DNA of 64,000 bases from Acidovorax sp. GBBC 1281 (lineage in GTDB: Bacteria; Pseudomonadota; Gammaproteobacteria; Burkholderiales; Burkholderiaceae_C): contig NZ_CP097269.1 of assembly GCF_028473645.1 (NCBI RefSeq), positions 186,001 to 250,000 of the forward strand. Reading direction: 5' to 3'. The stretch's first letter is position 1, and each line of letters opens with the position of its first letter. Below, one piece after another: positions 1 through 9,520 of the stretch. Under the pieces are notes generated by a model, which saw only the letters and a list, made by a program, of their open reading frames with translations, did no database searches and had not been told where the DNA came from. The position numbers were made by a program, and so were the translations under genes.

Positions 1-20
1 GGGGTGAAGAAGGGGGCGGG

Positions 21-1352
21 TTAGTCGTCGATGCCCGTGCGCACCTTCACGTTCTTTTCCTTGGCATAGGCCAGGGACGACTTTTCGATGATCGGGCGCA
101 GCAGCTTCCAGTCCGGCGCGATCCAGTCGGAAACGACCTTCCACTGCGTGCCGTCCCACTGCTGGAAGGCCACGCGGCCGTCGCCTTCGTGGTTGTCCCA
201 GGTCACGTGGATGGAATGGAACAGGCCCTTGGCGCCCAGGGCGGCGGCGCGGGCTTCGTCGATCTTCAGGTTCTCCAGGCCCCAGCGCACCTCGTCGCCG
301 GTGAGGGTGCGCTTGCCGAATTTCGCCTGTGCGATGCGGATCGCCTCGACGTTCAGGATGCCGTTGAGCACGCCCAGGTTGTGATAGACGCTGCCGATGC
401 GCTTCTTGTCCTGCAGGTTGCCCTTGCCCGCGTCGTAGACGGTCTTCGCGATGTCCTGCAGCACGGGGTATTGCGTGCCGGGCGCCACCGAAGTGATGGC
501 GACATAGCCCTTGGCGGCGTCGCCCGCGGGGATCACGTCTTCCTCGGAGTTGGACCAGATGTTGCCCACGATGCGGTCGGCCGGAAAGCCGGTCTTCTGC
601 GCGGTCTTGAGCGCTACCGGGTTCATCACGCCCCAGCCGCGCAGCACCACGAAGTCGGGCTTGGCGCGGCGGATGGTCAGCCACTGCGACTGCTGTTCGT
701 TGCCGGGGTGCGGCACCTCGATCTGCTGCACCGTGAAGCCGTACTGCTTGGCCAGCAGCTCGTAGATCGGAATGGTCTCCTTGCCGTAGGGCGAGCCGTG
801 GTACAGCACCACGATCTTCTTGCCCTTGAGCTTCTCCGTGCCGCCCGCCTTCGTGCCCAGGTAGTTCACGATGCCGGAGGTCTCGCTGTACGGATTGACC
901 AGCAGCGGGAAGATGTACTTGAACACGCGCCCGTCGGTGGTGTCGGTGCGGCCGTGGTTGATGGTGAGCAGCGGCACCTTGTCGGCCGTCACGCGGTCGA
1001 TCAGCGCGTAGGCGATGCCCACCGACAGCGGGTTCCACGCGGCGATGCCGGGGCGCGTCTTGAGGCGCTCGTACACCTCCACGCCGCGCTCCACCTCGTA
1101 CTGCGTCTCGCCTTCCTCCCAGGTCAGCTTGACGCCGCCCACGCCGCCGTCGCGCGTGTTGACGAGGTTCAGGTAGTCGATGAAGCCGCCGAAAAATCCC
1201 GTGCCGCCGGCCGCGTAGGGGCCGACGCGGTAGCTTTGCAGAGGGAAGAACTGTTCCTGGGGTTTGGCGGCCTGGGCCTGGGCGGCCTGCAGTCCGGCGA
1301 GCGCCAGCGCGGCGGCCAGCAAGGCGGTTTTCAGAGGACGGACGAGGGACAT
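21..1352 (-). CDS. Periplasmic substrate-binding protein of a branched-chain-amino-acid-type ABC importer
   Basis: A 443-residue exported binding protein. Residues 1-27 form a signal peptide (basic start, Leu/Ala core, AQA-type cleavage region). The rest resembles the periplasmic-binding-protein type I fold of LivJ/UrtA-like receptors, with a hinge-like GKKIVVLYHGSPYGKE stretch in the middle. It is the last gene visible in a minus-strand cluster with two permeases, an ATPase, a flavin monooxygenase and an FMN reductase, so its ligand is probably an organosulfur compound rather than an amino acid; that is inference from neighbours. A second ATPase (LivF type) is missing from the window and may lie just beyond position 1. 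Confidence 0.85.
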   Translation of the reverse strand: MSLVRPLKTALLAAALALAGLQAAQAQAAKPQEQFFPLQSYRVGPYAAGGTGFFGGFIDYLNLVNTRDGGVGGVKLTWEEGETQYEVERGVEVYERLKTRPGIAAWNPLSVGIAYALIDRVTADKVPLLTINHGRTDTTDGRVFKYIFPLLVNPYSETSGIVNYLGTKAGGTEKLKGKKIVVLYHGSPYGKETIPIYELLAKQYGFTVQQIEVPHPGNEQQSQWLTIRRAKPDFVVLRGWGVMNPVALKTAQKTGFPADRIVGNIWSNSEEDVIPAGDAAKGYVAITSVAPGTQYPVLQDIAKTVYDAGKGNLQDKKRIGSVYHNLGVLNGILNVEAIRIAQAKFGKRTLTGDEVRWGLENLKIDEARAAALGAKGLFHSIHVTWDNHEGDGRVAFQQWDGTQWKVVSDWIAPDWKLLRPIIEKSSLAYAKEKNVKVRTGIDD

Positions 1353-1413
1353 GCGATGCGCTCCTGTGGAGAGAAAGGAAGAGGGGAATGGCGGGGTGCG
1401 GGAAAGGGGCTGG

Positions 1414-2454
1414 TCAAGCGCCCTGCGGGGGCGGCGGCCGCGTGCGCTGCAGCCGGGCGACTGCCCGTTCCCACAGCGCCGCCAGGCCGCGCGGCTCGGC
1501 GATGAGAAAGCCCACGATGAGCGCGCCCAGGGCGATGCGCTGGCACAGCTCCAGCACGCCGGAGTCGAACCACTGGCCCAGCAGCAGGCTGCCCAGGCGC
1601 GAGAGCAGCAGCGGGAACACGACGATCAGGGCCGCGCCCAGGAAGGCGCCGCGCAGCGTGGCCAGGCCGCCGATGATGACGATGAAAAGGATCTGGAACG
1701 AGCGGTCGAGGTTGAAGCCCGCCGGCTCCACCGTGCGCAGGTAGACGAAGCCCCACAGCACGCCCGCCACGCCGATCACGAACGACGACAGCGCAAAGGC
1801 CAGCAGCTTGGCGCGCAGCACCGGCACGCCGATCACGCGGGCGGCCAGCTCGTTGTCGCGCACGGCGATGAAGTGGTGGCCGGTGGGCGTGCGCGTCACG
1901 CGCCAGACCAGTGCGGTCAGCGCGGCCACCACGGTCAGCGCGAACAGGTAGCGGCCCGTGGGCGTGTCGAAGGCCAGGCCCGCCACGGCGATGGGCGGTG
2001 CGTCGATCACGCCCGAGGGGTTGTGGTTGCTGAACCAGCTGAACTTCGTCAGCGCCCACTGCACGAAGAACTGCGCCGCCAGGGTCGATACGGCCAGGTA
2101 GAAGCCGCGCAGCCGCAGGCTGGGCAGGCCGAACACCACGCCCACCACCGTGGCGGCCACGCCGCCCAGCGCCATGGCCGCCGGCAGCGGCAGGCCCTCG
2201 ACGCGCAACTGGAAGTTGTAGGCCGCATAGGCGCCCACGGCCATGAAGGCGGCCGAGCCCAGCGAGAGCTGGCCCGCGTAGCCCGTGAGCAGGTTCAGCC
2301 CCACGGCGGCCAGCGACAGGGCGAGGAAGGGGATGAGCAGCGCGTCGAACACGTAGTCGGTGGCCAGCAGCGGCACCAGGCCGTAGGCCAGCACCAGCGC
2401 GATGGCAGGCGTCGCCCAGAGGGGCCAACGTGCGGGTTGAAAGTGGCGTGCCAT
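1414..2454 (-). CDS. LivM-type ABC permease
   Basis: A 346-residue polytopic inner-membrane protein with about eight to nine hydrophobic segments. It carries the LivM-family signature LNLLTGYAGQLSLG near residue 60 and a GHHFIAVRDNELAARVIGV-like cytoplasmic loop expected to contact the ATPase. The start is the ATG at 2454, five bases beyond the stop of the upstream permease gene, which fits translational coupling. It pairs with the LivH-type permease to form the membrane channel of the importer. Confidence 0.87.
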   Translation of the reverse strand: MARHFQPARWPLWATPAIALVLAYGLVPLLATDYVFDALLIPFLALSLAAVGLNLLTGYAGQLSLGSAAFMAVGAYAAYNFQLRVEGLPLPAAMALGGVAATVVGVVFGLPSLRLRGFYLAVSTLAAQFFVQWALTKFSWFSNHNPSGVIDAPPIAVAGLAFDTPTGRYLFALTVVAALTALVWRVTRTPTGHHFIAVRDNELAARVIGVPVLRAKLLAFALSSFVIGVAGVLWGFVYLRTVEPAGFNLDRSFQILFIVIIGGLATLRGAFLGAALIVVFPLLLSRLGSLLLGQWFDSGVLELCQRIALGALIVGFLIAEPRGLAALWERAVARLQRTRPPPPQGA

Positions 2455-2458
2455 GGCG

Positions 2459-3355
2459 TCAGGCCCTTTCCACCGGCCGCTGTCCGAACAGGCCGCCGGG
2501 CCGCACCAGCAGGAACAGCAGCGCGGCGGCGTAGGCGAACCAGCTTTCGATGCCGCCGCCCACGGAGGCGCCCAGGTACACCTCGGCCAGCTTTTCCAGC
2601 GCACCGATGAGCAGGCCGCCCACGATGGCGCCCAGGATGGAGTCGAAGCCGCCCAGCACCAGCACCGGCAACGCTTTCAGCACCACCAGCGACAGCGAGA
2701 ACTGCACGCCCAGCCGCGCGCCCCACAGCAGCCCGGCCACCAGCGCGATCACGCCGGCGGCGGACCACACGGTGGCCCAGATCACCGGCAGGCGCAGGCC
2801 CACGGCCAGGGCGGCGAAGGTGTCGTCGGCCACCGCGTGAAACGCCAAGCCCACGCGGGTGTAGCGAAAGAACGCCGACAGCACCGCCACCATGACCGCC
2901 GCCACGCCGGCCGCGAACAGGTCGAAGGTGGAGACCAGCACGCCCGCGATCTCGATGGGCGCATCGGAAACGCCCAGTTCCAGCGAATGCACCTGCGTGC
3001 CCCACACCAACTGGGCCACGCCCTCGATCACGTATGACAACCCCAGCGTGGCCATGAACAGCGTGATGGGCGGCTGGTTGACCAGCGGGCGCAGCACCAC
3101 GCGTTCGATGGCCAGGCCCAGCGCCACCATCAGCGCGAAGGTGATGGCCAGTGCGAGCGCGAACGGCAGGCCGCGCTCGACCAGGCTCACGAAGGTCAGC
3201 GCCGCGAACAGCAGCTGCGCGCCCTGCGCGAAGTTGAGCACGCCCGAGGTCTTGTAGATCAGCACGAAGCCGATGGCCACCAGCGAATACATCACGCCGG
3301 ACAGCAGCCCGCCGATCAGCACTTCTGCGAGGAAGGCGAAGTCGAAGCCTTCCAT
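2459..3355 (-). CDS. LivH-type ABC permease
   Basis: A 298-residue membrane permease with repeated hydrophobic helices and the LivH-like N-terminal sequence GLLSGVMYSLVAIGFVLIYK followed by VLNFAQG. Its ATG (3353-3355) overlaps the stop codon of the ATPase gene as TGATG, so the two are translationally coupled; a GTG one codon upstream at 3358 is an alternative start. It forms a heteromeric channel with the LivM-type protein encoded next. Confidence 0.87.
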   Translation of the reverse strand: MEGFDFAFLAEVLIGGLLSGVMYSLVAIGFVLIYKTSGVLNFAQGAQLLFAALTFVSLVERGLPFALALAITFALMVALGLAIERVVLRPLVNQPPITLFMATLGLSYVIEGVAQLVWGTQVHSLELGVSDAPIEIAGVLVSTFDLFAAGVAAVMVAVLSAFFRYTRVGLAFHAVADDTFAALAVGLRLPVIWATVWSAAGVIALVAGLLWGARLGVQFSLSLVVLKALPVLVLGGFDSILGAIVGGLLIGALEKLAEVYLGASVGGGIESWFAYAAALLFLLVRPGGLFGQRPVERA

Positions 3356-4272
3356 CACCGCGCCTCCGCTGGCGGTGTGGAGGCTTCCTCATCGTGCGCC
3401 ACGCCCAGGTAGGCGTCGATCACGGCCGGGTCCTCGCGCACCTCGGCGGGCGTGCCGTCGGCGATCTTGCGGCCGTAGTCCAGCACCGCCACGCGGTCCG
3501 ACAGGCCCAGCACGATGCCGATGTCGTGCTCGATCAGCACCACCGCCGCGCCGTGCCGGTCGCGCGCGGCGCGGATCAGCGCGGCCATCTCGCTCTTCTC
3601 GCCCGCGGTGGTGCCGGCCAGGGGCTCGTCCAGCAGCAAGAGGCGCGGGCGTGCCACCAGCGCGCGCGCCAGCTCCACGCGCTTTTGCAGGCCGTAGGGC
3701 AGGCCACCGGCCAGCCGGTCCTGCACGTGCCCTAAGCCCAGGAAGTCGATGGCCTCGCGCGCCTGCTCGCGTGCATCGCGCCATTCGCGCCGCGCCCGGC
3801 CCCAGCCCAGCACCTGCTCGGCAAAGCTGGCGTGCGCCGCATGCACGCGGCCCAGGGCGATGTTGTCGCGCACGGAGAGGCCCTTGAACAGCGCCAGGTT
3901 CTGGAAGGTGCGCGCCACGCCCAGGTGCGCCAGCCGGGGCGTGGGCACCTGGGCGAATGAATCGCCGCCGATGCGCACGCGGCCGGCGTCGGGCCGGTAC
4001 AGCCCGCTGATGATGTTGACCAGCGAGCTCTTGCCCGCGCCGTTGGGCCCGATGATGGCGCGCAGCTCGCCCGGGGCCACGCGCAGGTCGATGCCGCGCA
4101 GCGCGTGCACGCCGCCGAACGACAGATCGATGCCCTGCAGTTCGAGCGCGGGCGGGGCGGCCGGTGGCGGGGTGCCGCCCGTGGCCGTGCCGGCGCGCTC
4201 GGCGCTGCGGCGCGGTGCAGCGGGTGCCGTGGCGGGCGGGGCCAGGGTGCCGTCGAACAGGGTGCTGGACAT
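3355..4272 (-). CDS. LivG-type ABC transporter ATP-binding protein
   Basis: A 305-residue ATPase. Walker A GPNGAGKSS, the LivG-type signature LPYGLQKRVELARAL and Walker B LLLLDEP are all visible, followed by the H-loop region (VLIEHD). The first 45 residues or so form an Ala/Pro-rich extension that most LivG proteins lack; the ATG at 4272 is chosen because the conserved domain starts only at about residue 46, and a later start cannot be excluded. It lies between sfnG and the permease genes and energises the importer. Confidence 0.87.
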   Translation of the reverse strand: MSSTLFDGTLAPPATAPAAPRRSAERAGTATGGTPPPAAPPALELQGIDLSFGGVHALRGIDLRVAPGELRAIIGPNGAGKSSLVNIISGLYRPDAGRVRIGGDSFAQVPTPRLAHLGVARTFQNLALFKGLSVRDNIALGRVHAAHASFAEQVLGWGRARREWRDAREQAREAIDFLGLGHVQDRLAGGLPYGLQKRVELARALVARPRLLLLDEPLAGTTAGEKSEMAALIRAARDRHGAAVVLIEHDIGIVLGLSDRVAVLDYGRKIADGTPAEVREDPAVIDAYLGVAHDEEASTPPAEAR

Positions 4273-4396
4273 GGTGGTGCAGGGCTTTCCGGGCCAGGCT
4301 GCGCCCGGCGTCGCGTCGCGCAGGCGAGCGGCGGGAGGGCGGGGGCGCCAGTGGAGGGTGGGCGGCGGCGGGTGGGGCGTTGTGCCGGCGCGGTGG

Positions 4397-5554
4397 TCAG
4401 GCGGCCACGGCCTCGGCGGGCTCGCCGATGGCGGCACCGGCGGGCGCGCCCAGCCCCTGTGCTTCCAGCTCGCGCACCAGCGGCAGCACCTTTTCGCCGA
4501 AGTACTCGACCTCTTCGATGAAGTGCAGGAAGCCCGCCAGGATCAGGTCCACGCCCACGGCCTTGAGCGCCACGATGCGCTCGGCGATCTGGCGCGGCGT
4601 GCCGATGAGGTTGGTGCGAAAGCCGTCGTTGTATTGCACCAGGTCTTCGAAGGTGGATTTGGCCCAGTTGCCCTCGCCCTCGGGCGAGGCCTGGCCGGCC
4701 TGCCTGGCCGCGTCGCCGAAGGCGTGCACCGCCTCCACGTGGGCGTGGTCGATGATGTCCTTGAGCACGGCGCGGGCCTCTTCCTCGGTGTCGCGGGCGA
4801 TGACGAAGGCGTTGATGCCGATGCGCACGCGGTGGCCCGTCTCGGCGGCCTTGGCCTGGATGTCGTCGATCTGCTTTTTCACGCCCTCTGGCGTGTTGCC
4901 GTTGGTGAAGTACCAGTCCGACACGCGCGAGGCCATGTCGCGCGCGGCGCGCGAGCTGCCGCCCTGAAAGATCTCCGGGTGGGGCTTTTGCACGGGCTTG
5001 GGGCTGAGCGTGTAGTGGTTGAAGCGGTAGAAGTCGCCCTTGAAGGTGAAGTTGTCTTCCGTCCAGATGCCCTTGAGCGCGCGGATGAATTCCTCGGAGC
5101 GGCGGTAGCGCTCGTCATGCTCCAGCCAGGGCTCGCCGATGGCCTGGAACTCGCCCTTGAACCAGCCGCTCACCACGTTGATGGCGATGCGCCCCGCGGA
5201 AATGTGGTCGATGGTGGCGATCTGCTTGGCCACCACGGCCGGGCTCCACGGCCCGGGCAGGATGGCGGCCAGCACCTTGAGCTTGGTGGTGGCGTGTAGT
5301 AGCGCCTGGCTGAACGACACCGACTCGTGCTGGTATTCGGCGCCGTAGCCGGCGGTGAAGCGAATCTGGCTCAACGCGTAGTCGAAACCCGCCTTCTCGG
5401 CCGCCTGCGCCAGGCGCTGGTTGTATTCCAGGCTCCAGTCGGTGCGCTGGGCGATGGTGCTGACCACCAGCCCGCCGCTGACGTTGGGCACCCAGTAGGC
5501 GAAGCGGATGCCGGCGGTGGAGGAAGAAGAAGCGGAAGTCGTGTCGTGGCTCAT
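4397..5554 (-). CDS. sfnG: FMNH2-dependent dimethylsulfone monooxygenase (SfnG type)
   Basis: A 385-residue luciferase-like flavin monooxygenase. The N-terminal block FAYWVPNVSGGLVVS and the following RTDWSLEYN, FDYALSQIRFTAGYG match the SfnG family, which oxidises dimethyl sulfone to methanesulfinate using reduced FMN from a partner reductase. The TIM-barrel motif GRIAINVVSGWFKGEF is also present. The FMN reductase gene lies immediately upstream in the same direction, giving a complete two-component enzyme, and the downstream importer probably supplies the substrate. A related alkanesulfonate substrate remains possible. Confidence 0.85.
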   Translation of the reverse strand: MSHDTTSASSSSTAGIRFAYWVPNVSGGLVVSTIAQRTDWSLEYNQRLAQAAEKAGFDYALSQIRFTAGYGAEYQHESVSFSQALLHATTKLKVLAAILPGPWSPAVVAKQIATIDHISAGRIAINVVSGWFKGEFQAIGEPWLEHDERYRRSEEFIRALKGIWTEDNFTFKGDFYRFNHYTLSPKPVQKPHPEIFQGGSSRAARDMASRVSDWYFTNGNTPEGVKKQIDDIQAKAAETGHRVRIGINAFVIARDTEEEARAVLKDIIDHAHVEAVHAFGDAARQAGQASPEGEGNWAKSTFEDLVQYNDGFRTNLIGTPRQIAERIVALKAVGVDLILAGFLHFIEEVEYFGEKVLPLVRELEAQGLGAPAGAAIGEPAEAVAA

Positions 5555-5602
5555 GGCGATGCTCCTGGACAGAGGGAGGGGGAATGGGGTGGCCGGCGGG
5601 GT

Positions 5603-6181
5603 TCAGGCCGCCTGCGCCAGGCGCAGCGCGGGCGCGGCCTGCGGCGCGATGCCGACCAGGGGCGCCGCGCGCTGCACCGCCAGCACGATGCGCTCGCGCA
5701 GGGCGGCGCTGGCGATCTCGTAGCCCTGGAAGTCCTGCTCCGACGCATACACGCCCAGCGGCAGCGTGCGCGCCTGGAAGAAGCTGAACAGCGGGCGCAA
5801 CTGGTGGTCGATCACCAGTGCATGGCGGTCGCTGCCGCCGGTGGCGGCCAGCAGCACGGGCACGTCGATCAGCGCCTCGTGGTGCACGAAATCGAACAGG
5901 TGCTTGAACAGGCCCGTGTACGAGCCGCGATAGACCGGGCTGGCCACGATCAGCAGGTCGGCCGATTCGATGGCGGCCAGCTCCGCCTCGACGGCGGCCG
6001 GCAACTGGCTGCGGTAGAGCGCGCCGCCGATCTGCGGGGCCAGCGGCCCCAGCTCGATGGTGTGCGCCCCGATGGGCAGCGCCTCGCTGAGCGCGGCGAT
6101 CAACTCTTCCACCAGCACCAGCGTGCGCGAGGGGCGCTGCACATTGCCGGAAACCGCCACTACCTTGAATTTGCGCGTCAT
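5603..6181 (-). CDS. NAD(P)H-dependent FMN reductase (SsuE/MsuE type)
   Basis: A 192-residue flavodoxin-fold reductase. The phosphate-binding loop VVAVSGNVQRPSRT is at residues 6-20 and the second flavin-binding motif IVASPVYRGSYTGLFK lies near residue 80. It supplies reduced FMN to the SfnG-type monooxygenase encoded 48 bases downstream. The ATG at 6181 is preceded by an AGGAAGG ribosome binding site. It is the first gene of the six-gene cluster, so the cluster's promoter should lie in the gap upstream of it. Confidence 0.85.
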   Translation of the reverse strand: MTRKFKVVAVSGNVQRPSRTLVLVEELIAALSEALPIGAHTIELGPLAPQIGGALYRSQLPAAVEAELAAIESADLLIVASPVYRGSYTGLFKHLFDFVHHEALIDVPVLLAATGGSDRHALVIDHQLRPLFSFFQARTLPLGVYASEQDFQGYEIASAALRERIVLAVQRAAPLVGIAPQAAPALRLAQAA

Positions 6182-6598
6182 GGGATCGAACCTTCCTGGT
6201 TTGCCCGGCGCGACCATTGCGGCGGGGGATGGAATGGATTGAAGACCCAGCGGCGCTCCGGCGCTGCAAAGGAATCGGCGCATGCTTATGCGGAATCCGT
6301 GCGTGCCGGCAAGTGGTTGATTGGCAAGGGAAAACCCGGAAACCCGGGCCGATGCGCGGGGCGGCGGCGCCACGTGGCGGCCGCACCGCGTGCCGGGCCC
6401 GCCTGCCCGCCCAGCGGCAAATTGCGCAGTTTGCTGCTGCGGTGCTGGCCCGGGCGCAGGCGCGCGGGGCAGGGGGCCGGCTGGCCGGGCGGCGCGTGCC
6501 TGTCGCGCCGCCGGGGTCGTTTGCTATTATTTATATAGCAATCAGGACATGTTCCACTAGGGCATCGGGGCGAAAAGACCCCGAACGCGAGTGGGGGA
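6182..6598. other. Intergenic region upstream of the sulfone-utilisation cluster
   Basis: These 417 bases separate the glnE stop from the FMN reductase start. They should contain the promoter of the sulfone cluster on the minus strand, but I could not identify a convincing sigma-70 or sigma-54 promoter. The glnE-proximal end contains one copy of the dispersed repeat and a small hairpin (TCGGGG/CCCCGA, 6565-6584). No protein gene with credible family features was seen. Confidence 0.5.
6522..6570 (+). repeat. Dispersed intergenic repeat, copy 1
   Basis: A TGCTATT...ATATAGCA small palindrome followed by an AT-rich stretch ending in CTAGGGCAT. It is strongly AT-rich against the surrounding DNA. 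The same module recurs at 27510-27566, 31889-31946, 42670-42726 and 52151-52206; this copy is most like the one at 52151. It sits just after the glnE stop on the downstream side. Confidence 0.65.
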
Positions 6599-9418
6599 TC
6601 AGCCGGTGAACACCGCCCGCCACAGCGCCAGCACCGCGTCGCGCTCGGCCTGCAGTGTGGCGGGGTCCACGCGCGTGGGCTGCTCGTTCAGACGGGCGCG
6701 GTGCTGCACCTGGCGCAGCGTGCGGTAGGCCGTGGCGGCGGCGGTGCCCACGCCGTCGGGCAGGAAGCCCGCGGCCTCGGCGCGCTGCAGCAGGGTGATG
6801 TTGCCGCGGTTCTCGCGCAGGCCGGGGTGGGTGGCGGACTGCGACAGCACCAGGTACTGCAGGGCGAATTCGACGTCCACCATGCCGCCCACGCTGTGCT
6901 TGACGTCGAACTGCCCGGCCGGCACCGGGTGGGCGGCGCGCACGCGCTCGCGCATGGTGACGATCTCCTCGCGCAGCGCGGCGGGGTCGCGCGGGGCGGT
7001 GATGACGGCCTCGCGCACCGCGTCGAAGCGCTCGCGCAGGTTGCGGCCGCTGCCCGCGGGCGCCTCGCTGCCTTCAGGCAGGGGCGCGAGCGGGCCGGCC
7101 GGGGCCAGGTCTTCGGTGCCCAGCAGGAAGCGCGCCCGCGTCATGGCCTGGTGCTCCCAGGTCCAGGCGGTGTTGCTGCCGCGCCGTTGCTGGTAGTTGG
7201 CGTACGCGGTGAAGCTGGTCACCAGCAGGCCCGAATTGCCGTTGGGCCGCAGGGCGGTGTCGATCTCGAAGAGGTCGCCCTCGGCGGTCTTCACCGTGAG
7301 CCAGTTGATGAGCTTGCGCACGAAGGCCGAATACACCTCGGGCGCGCGGTCGTCGTCGTCGTCGAACACGAAGACGATGTCCAGGTCGCTGCCGTAGCCC
7401 AGCTCCTTTCCGCCCAGCTTGCCGTAGCCGATGATGGCGAACTGCGGCACCTCGCGGTGGCGGTTCTTCAGGCGGCTCCAGCACCACTGCGCGGTCACGC
7501 GCAGCACGCTGTCGGCCAGGGCCGAGAGGTCGTCGGCCACCTGCTCCACGGTGATGCGGCGCTCCACGTCGCGCGCCAGCGTGCGGAAGGTCTCGGCATG
7601 GTGGGCGCGGCGCAGCAGGTTCAGCAGGGTCTCGTCGTCGTCCTCGCCGGTCGATTGCAGCGAGGCGATGCGCAGCCCCAGTTCGTGCTCGAAGTCCTGC
7701 GGCACGAAGCGTTCGGCCAGCAGCGCGTCGCCCGCCAGCTCGTCGATCACGCCGGGGTGCTGCAGCATGTAGCGGGCGGGCCACTGCGCGGCGCCCAGCA
7801 GGTGCAGCAGGTGCTCGTAGACCGAGGGGCGCTCCAGCAGCAGCGCCAGGTAGATGTCGCGGCGCAGCAGCGATTCGAGCCAGCCGATCAGCCGCACCAC
7901 GGCGTCTTCGTTGACCTGGCCCTCGGCCAGCCAGCGCGCGGTGCGCTGCACCAGCCGCAGCAGCCGCTCGCGCGACTCGTCGCTCAGGGACTGCACGCGC
8001 GGGTGCGTGCGCCATTCGGCGACGCGCGCACGCACGGTGGGCGGCAACTGCTCCAGCACCGCTTCCAGCTCGGGCGCGGCGGGCGCGCCGGCGCGCGGGC
8101 CGCCGCAGCCGCCCTTGGTGCACTGCTTCTTGCCGGCGCCGCCCAGCAGCGTGTCGAACTCCTGCGCCACCAGTTCGCGGTGCGCATCGAGCTGGTGCAG
8201 GAAGGCGCAGGTGCCCAGGCCCAGGGTCTGGGCGATCCAGGCGAGGTCGTCGTCGCGCGTGGGCAGCACGTGGGTCTGCTGGTCGTCCAGGTACTGGATG
8301 CGGTGCTCCACCTGGCGCAGGAAGGTGTAGGCCACGGCCAGCGCCTCGGCGGTCTCCTGCGGCATGAGGCCGGCGCGCGCGATGCGCTGCAGCGCCTCCA
8401 GCGTGGGGCGGCAGCGCAGCTCGGGGAACTGCCCGCCGCGCACCACCTGCAGCAGCTGCACGGTGAATTCGATCTCGCGGATGCCGCCGCGCGAGAGCTT
8501 CACGTCGTTGGCGCGCTCGGGGTGGCCGGCGCTGCGCTTGGCGGCGTGGTCGCGGATCTGCCGGTGCAGCGAGCGCAGCGCGTCGAACACGCTGTAGTCC
8601 AGGTAGCGCCGGAAGACGAAGGGCAGCACCACCCCGCGCAGGGCCTGCACCGGCTCGCCGATGACGCTGCTGCGCGGCGCGACCACGCGGCTCTTGAGCC
8701 AGGCGAAACGCTCCCATTCGCGGCCCTGCACCTGCAGGTATTCCTCCAGCGCGGCCAGCGACACGGCCGCCGGGCCGGAGTTGCCGTTGGGCCGCAGCGC
8801 CAGGTCCACCCGGAAGACGAAGCCGTGCTCGGTGGTGTCGCCGATCAGGCCGTAGATGGCCTTGACGGCGTGGCCGAAGTACTCGTGGTTGGAGATGCGG
8901 TTGCGGCCCTCGGCGTTGCCGGCGGTCTCTCCGTCGTGTTCGTACACGTAGATCAGGTCGATGTCGCTGGACACGTTCAGCTCGCGTGCGCCCAGCTTGC
9001 CCATGCCGATGATCCACAGCTCGACCGGCTGGCCCTCGGGGCCGCGCGGGGCGCCGTGGCGGGCATCGAGCGCTTCGCGGGCCTGCACGCAGGCCTGGTC
9101 CAGGGCCAGTTCGGCCAGCTCGGTGGTGGCCCGCGTGATGTCGGCCAGCGGCGCGCCCTGTTCGCAATCGAGGCGCACCAGCCGCTCCATCACCACCTGC
9201 CGCAGGATGCGCAGGGCCGTGCCGGTGTCGTGCCCGCGGGCCCGCAGGGCGGCCAGCGCCTCGGCCATGGTGGCCCGCGTGGGGGCGCCGGGCGGCAGCA
9301 CGGCGAACGCGTCGGCATAGCGCCGGTGCAGCCGCTGGTGGAAGCGGGAGTGGCTCGCCAGCGGGCCGTCGCCGGCGGCGCTGGGGATCTCTGGAACGTC
9401 AGTGCAAGACAGCGGCAT
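6599..9418 (-). CDS. glnE: Bifunctional glutamine synthetase adenylyltransferase/deadenylase
   Basis: A 939-residue protein of normal family length. It has two nucleotidyltransferase domains: the N-terminal deadenylylating one with SSDIDLIYVYEHDGET near residue 150 and the C-terminal adenylylating one with GYGSDLDIVFVFDDDDD near residue 675. It adds AMP to, or removes it from, glutamine synthetase in response to PII. The ATG at 9418 is preferred over in-frame starts up to 20 codons upstream because family similarity begins around there. It is divergent from yhdP, with about 100 bases between the two starts. Confidence 0.95.
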   Translation of the reverse strand: MPLSCTDVPEIPSAAGDGPLASHSRFHQRLHRRYADAFAVLPPGAPTRATMAEALAALRARGHDTGTALRILRQVVMERLVRLDCEQGAPLADITRATTELAELALDQACVQAREALDARHGAPRGPEGQPVELWIIGMGKLGARELNVSSDIDLIYVYEHDGETAGNAEGRNRISNHEYFGHAVKAIYGLIGDTTEHGFVFRVDLALRPNGNSGPAAVSLAALEEYLQVQGREWERFAWLKSRVVAPRSSVIGEPVQALRGVVLPFVFRRYLDYSVFDALRSLHRQIRDHAAKRSAGHPERANDVKLSRGGIREIEFTVQLLQVVRGGQFPELRCRPTLEALQRIARAGLMPQETAEALAVAYTFLRQVEHRIQYLDDQQTHVLPTRDDDLAWIAQTLGLGTCAFLHQLDAHRELVAQEFDTLLGGAGKKQCTKGGCGGPRAGAPAAPELEAVLEQLPPTVRARVAEWRTHPRVQSLSDESRERLLRLVQRTARWLAEGQVNEDAVVRLIGWLESLLRRDIYLALLLERPSVYEHLLHLLGAAQWPARYMLQHPGVIDELAGDALLAERFVPQDFEHELGLRIASLQSTGEDDDETLLNLLRRAHHAETFRTLARDVERRITVEQVADDLSALADSVLRVTAQWCWSRLKNRHREVPQFAIIGYGKLGGKELGYGSDLDIVFVFDDDDDRAPEVYSAFVRKLINWLTVKTAEGDLFEIDTALRPNGNSGLLVTSFTAYANYQQRRGSNTAWTWEHQAMTRARFLLGTEDLAPAGPLAPLPEGSEAPAGSGRNLRERFDAVREAVITAPRDPAALREEIVTMRERVRAAHPVPAGQFDVKHSVGGMVDVEFALQYLVLSQSATHPGLRENRGNITLLQRAEAAGFLPDGVGTAAATAYRTLRQVQHRARLNEQPTRVDPATLQAERDAVLALWRAVFTG

Positions 9419-9520
9419 AGCAAGGGCCCGGGGCCTGAAAACCGTACATAACGACACCGTTTGATGCTGAACCCGCACAGCGGGCGCGGGTCATAATTCC
9501 CTTCGCATCCTTACCCACCA

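Noticed and set aside
6182..6521. Sigma-54 promoter for the sulfone cluster
   Set aside because: A GGCACG sequence exists on the minus strand, but the GC of the -12 element is not at the required spacing.
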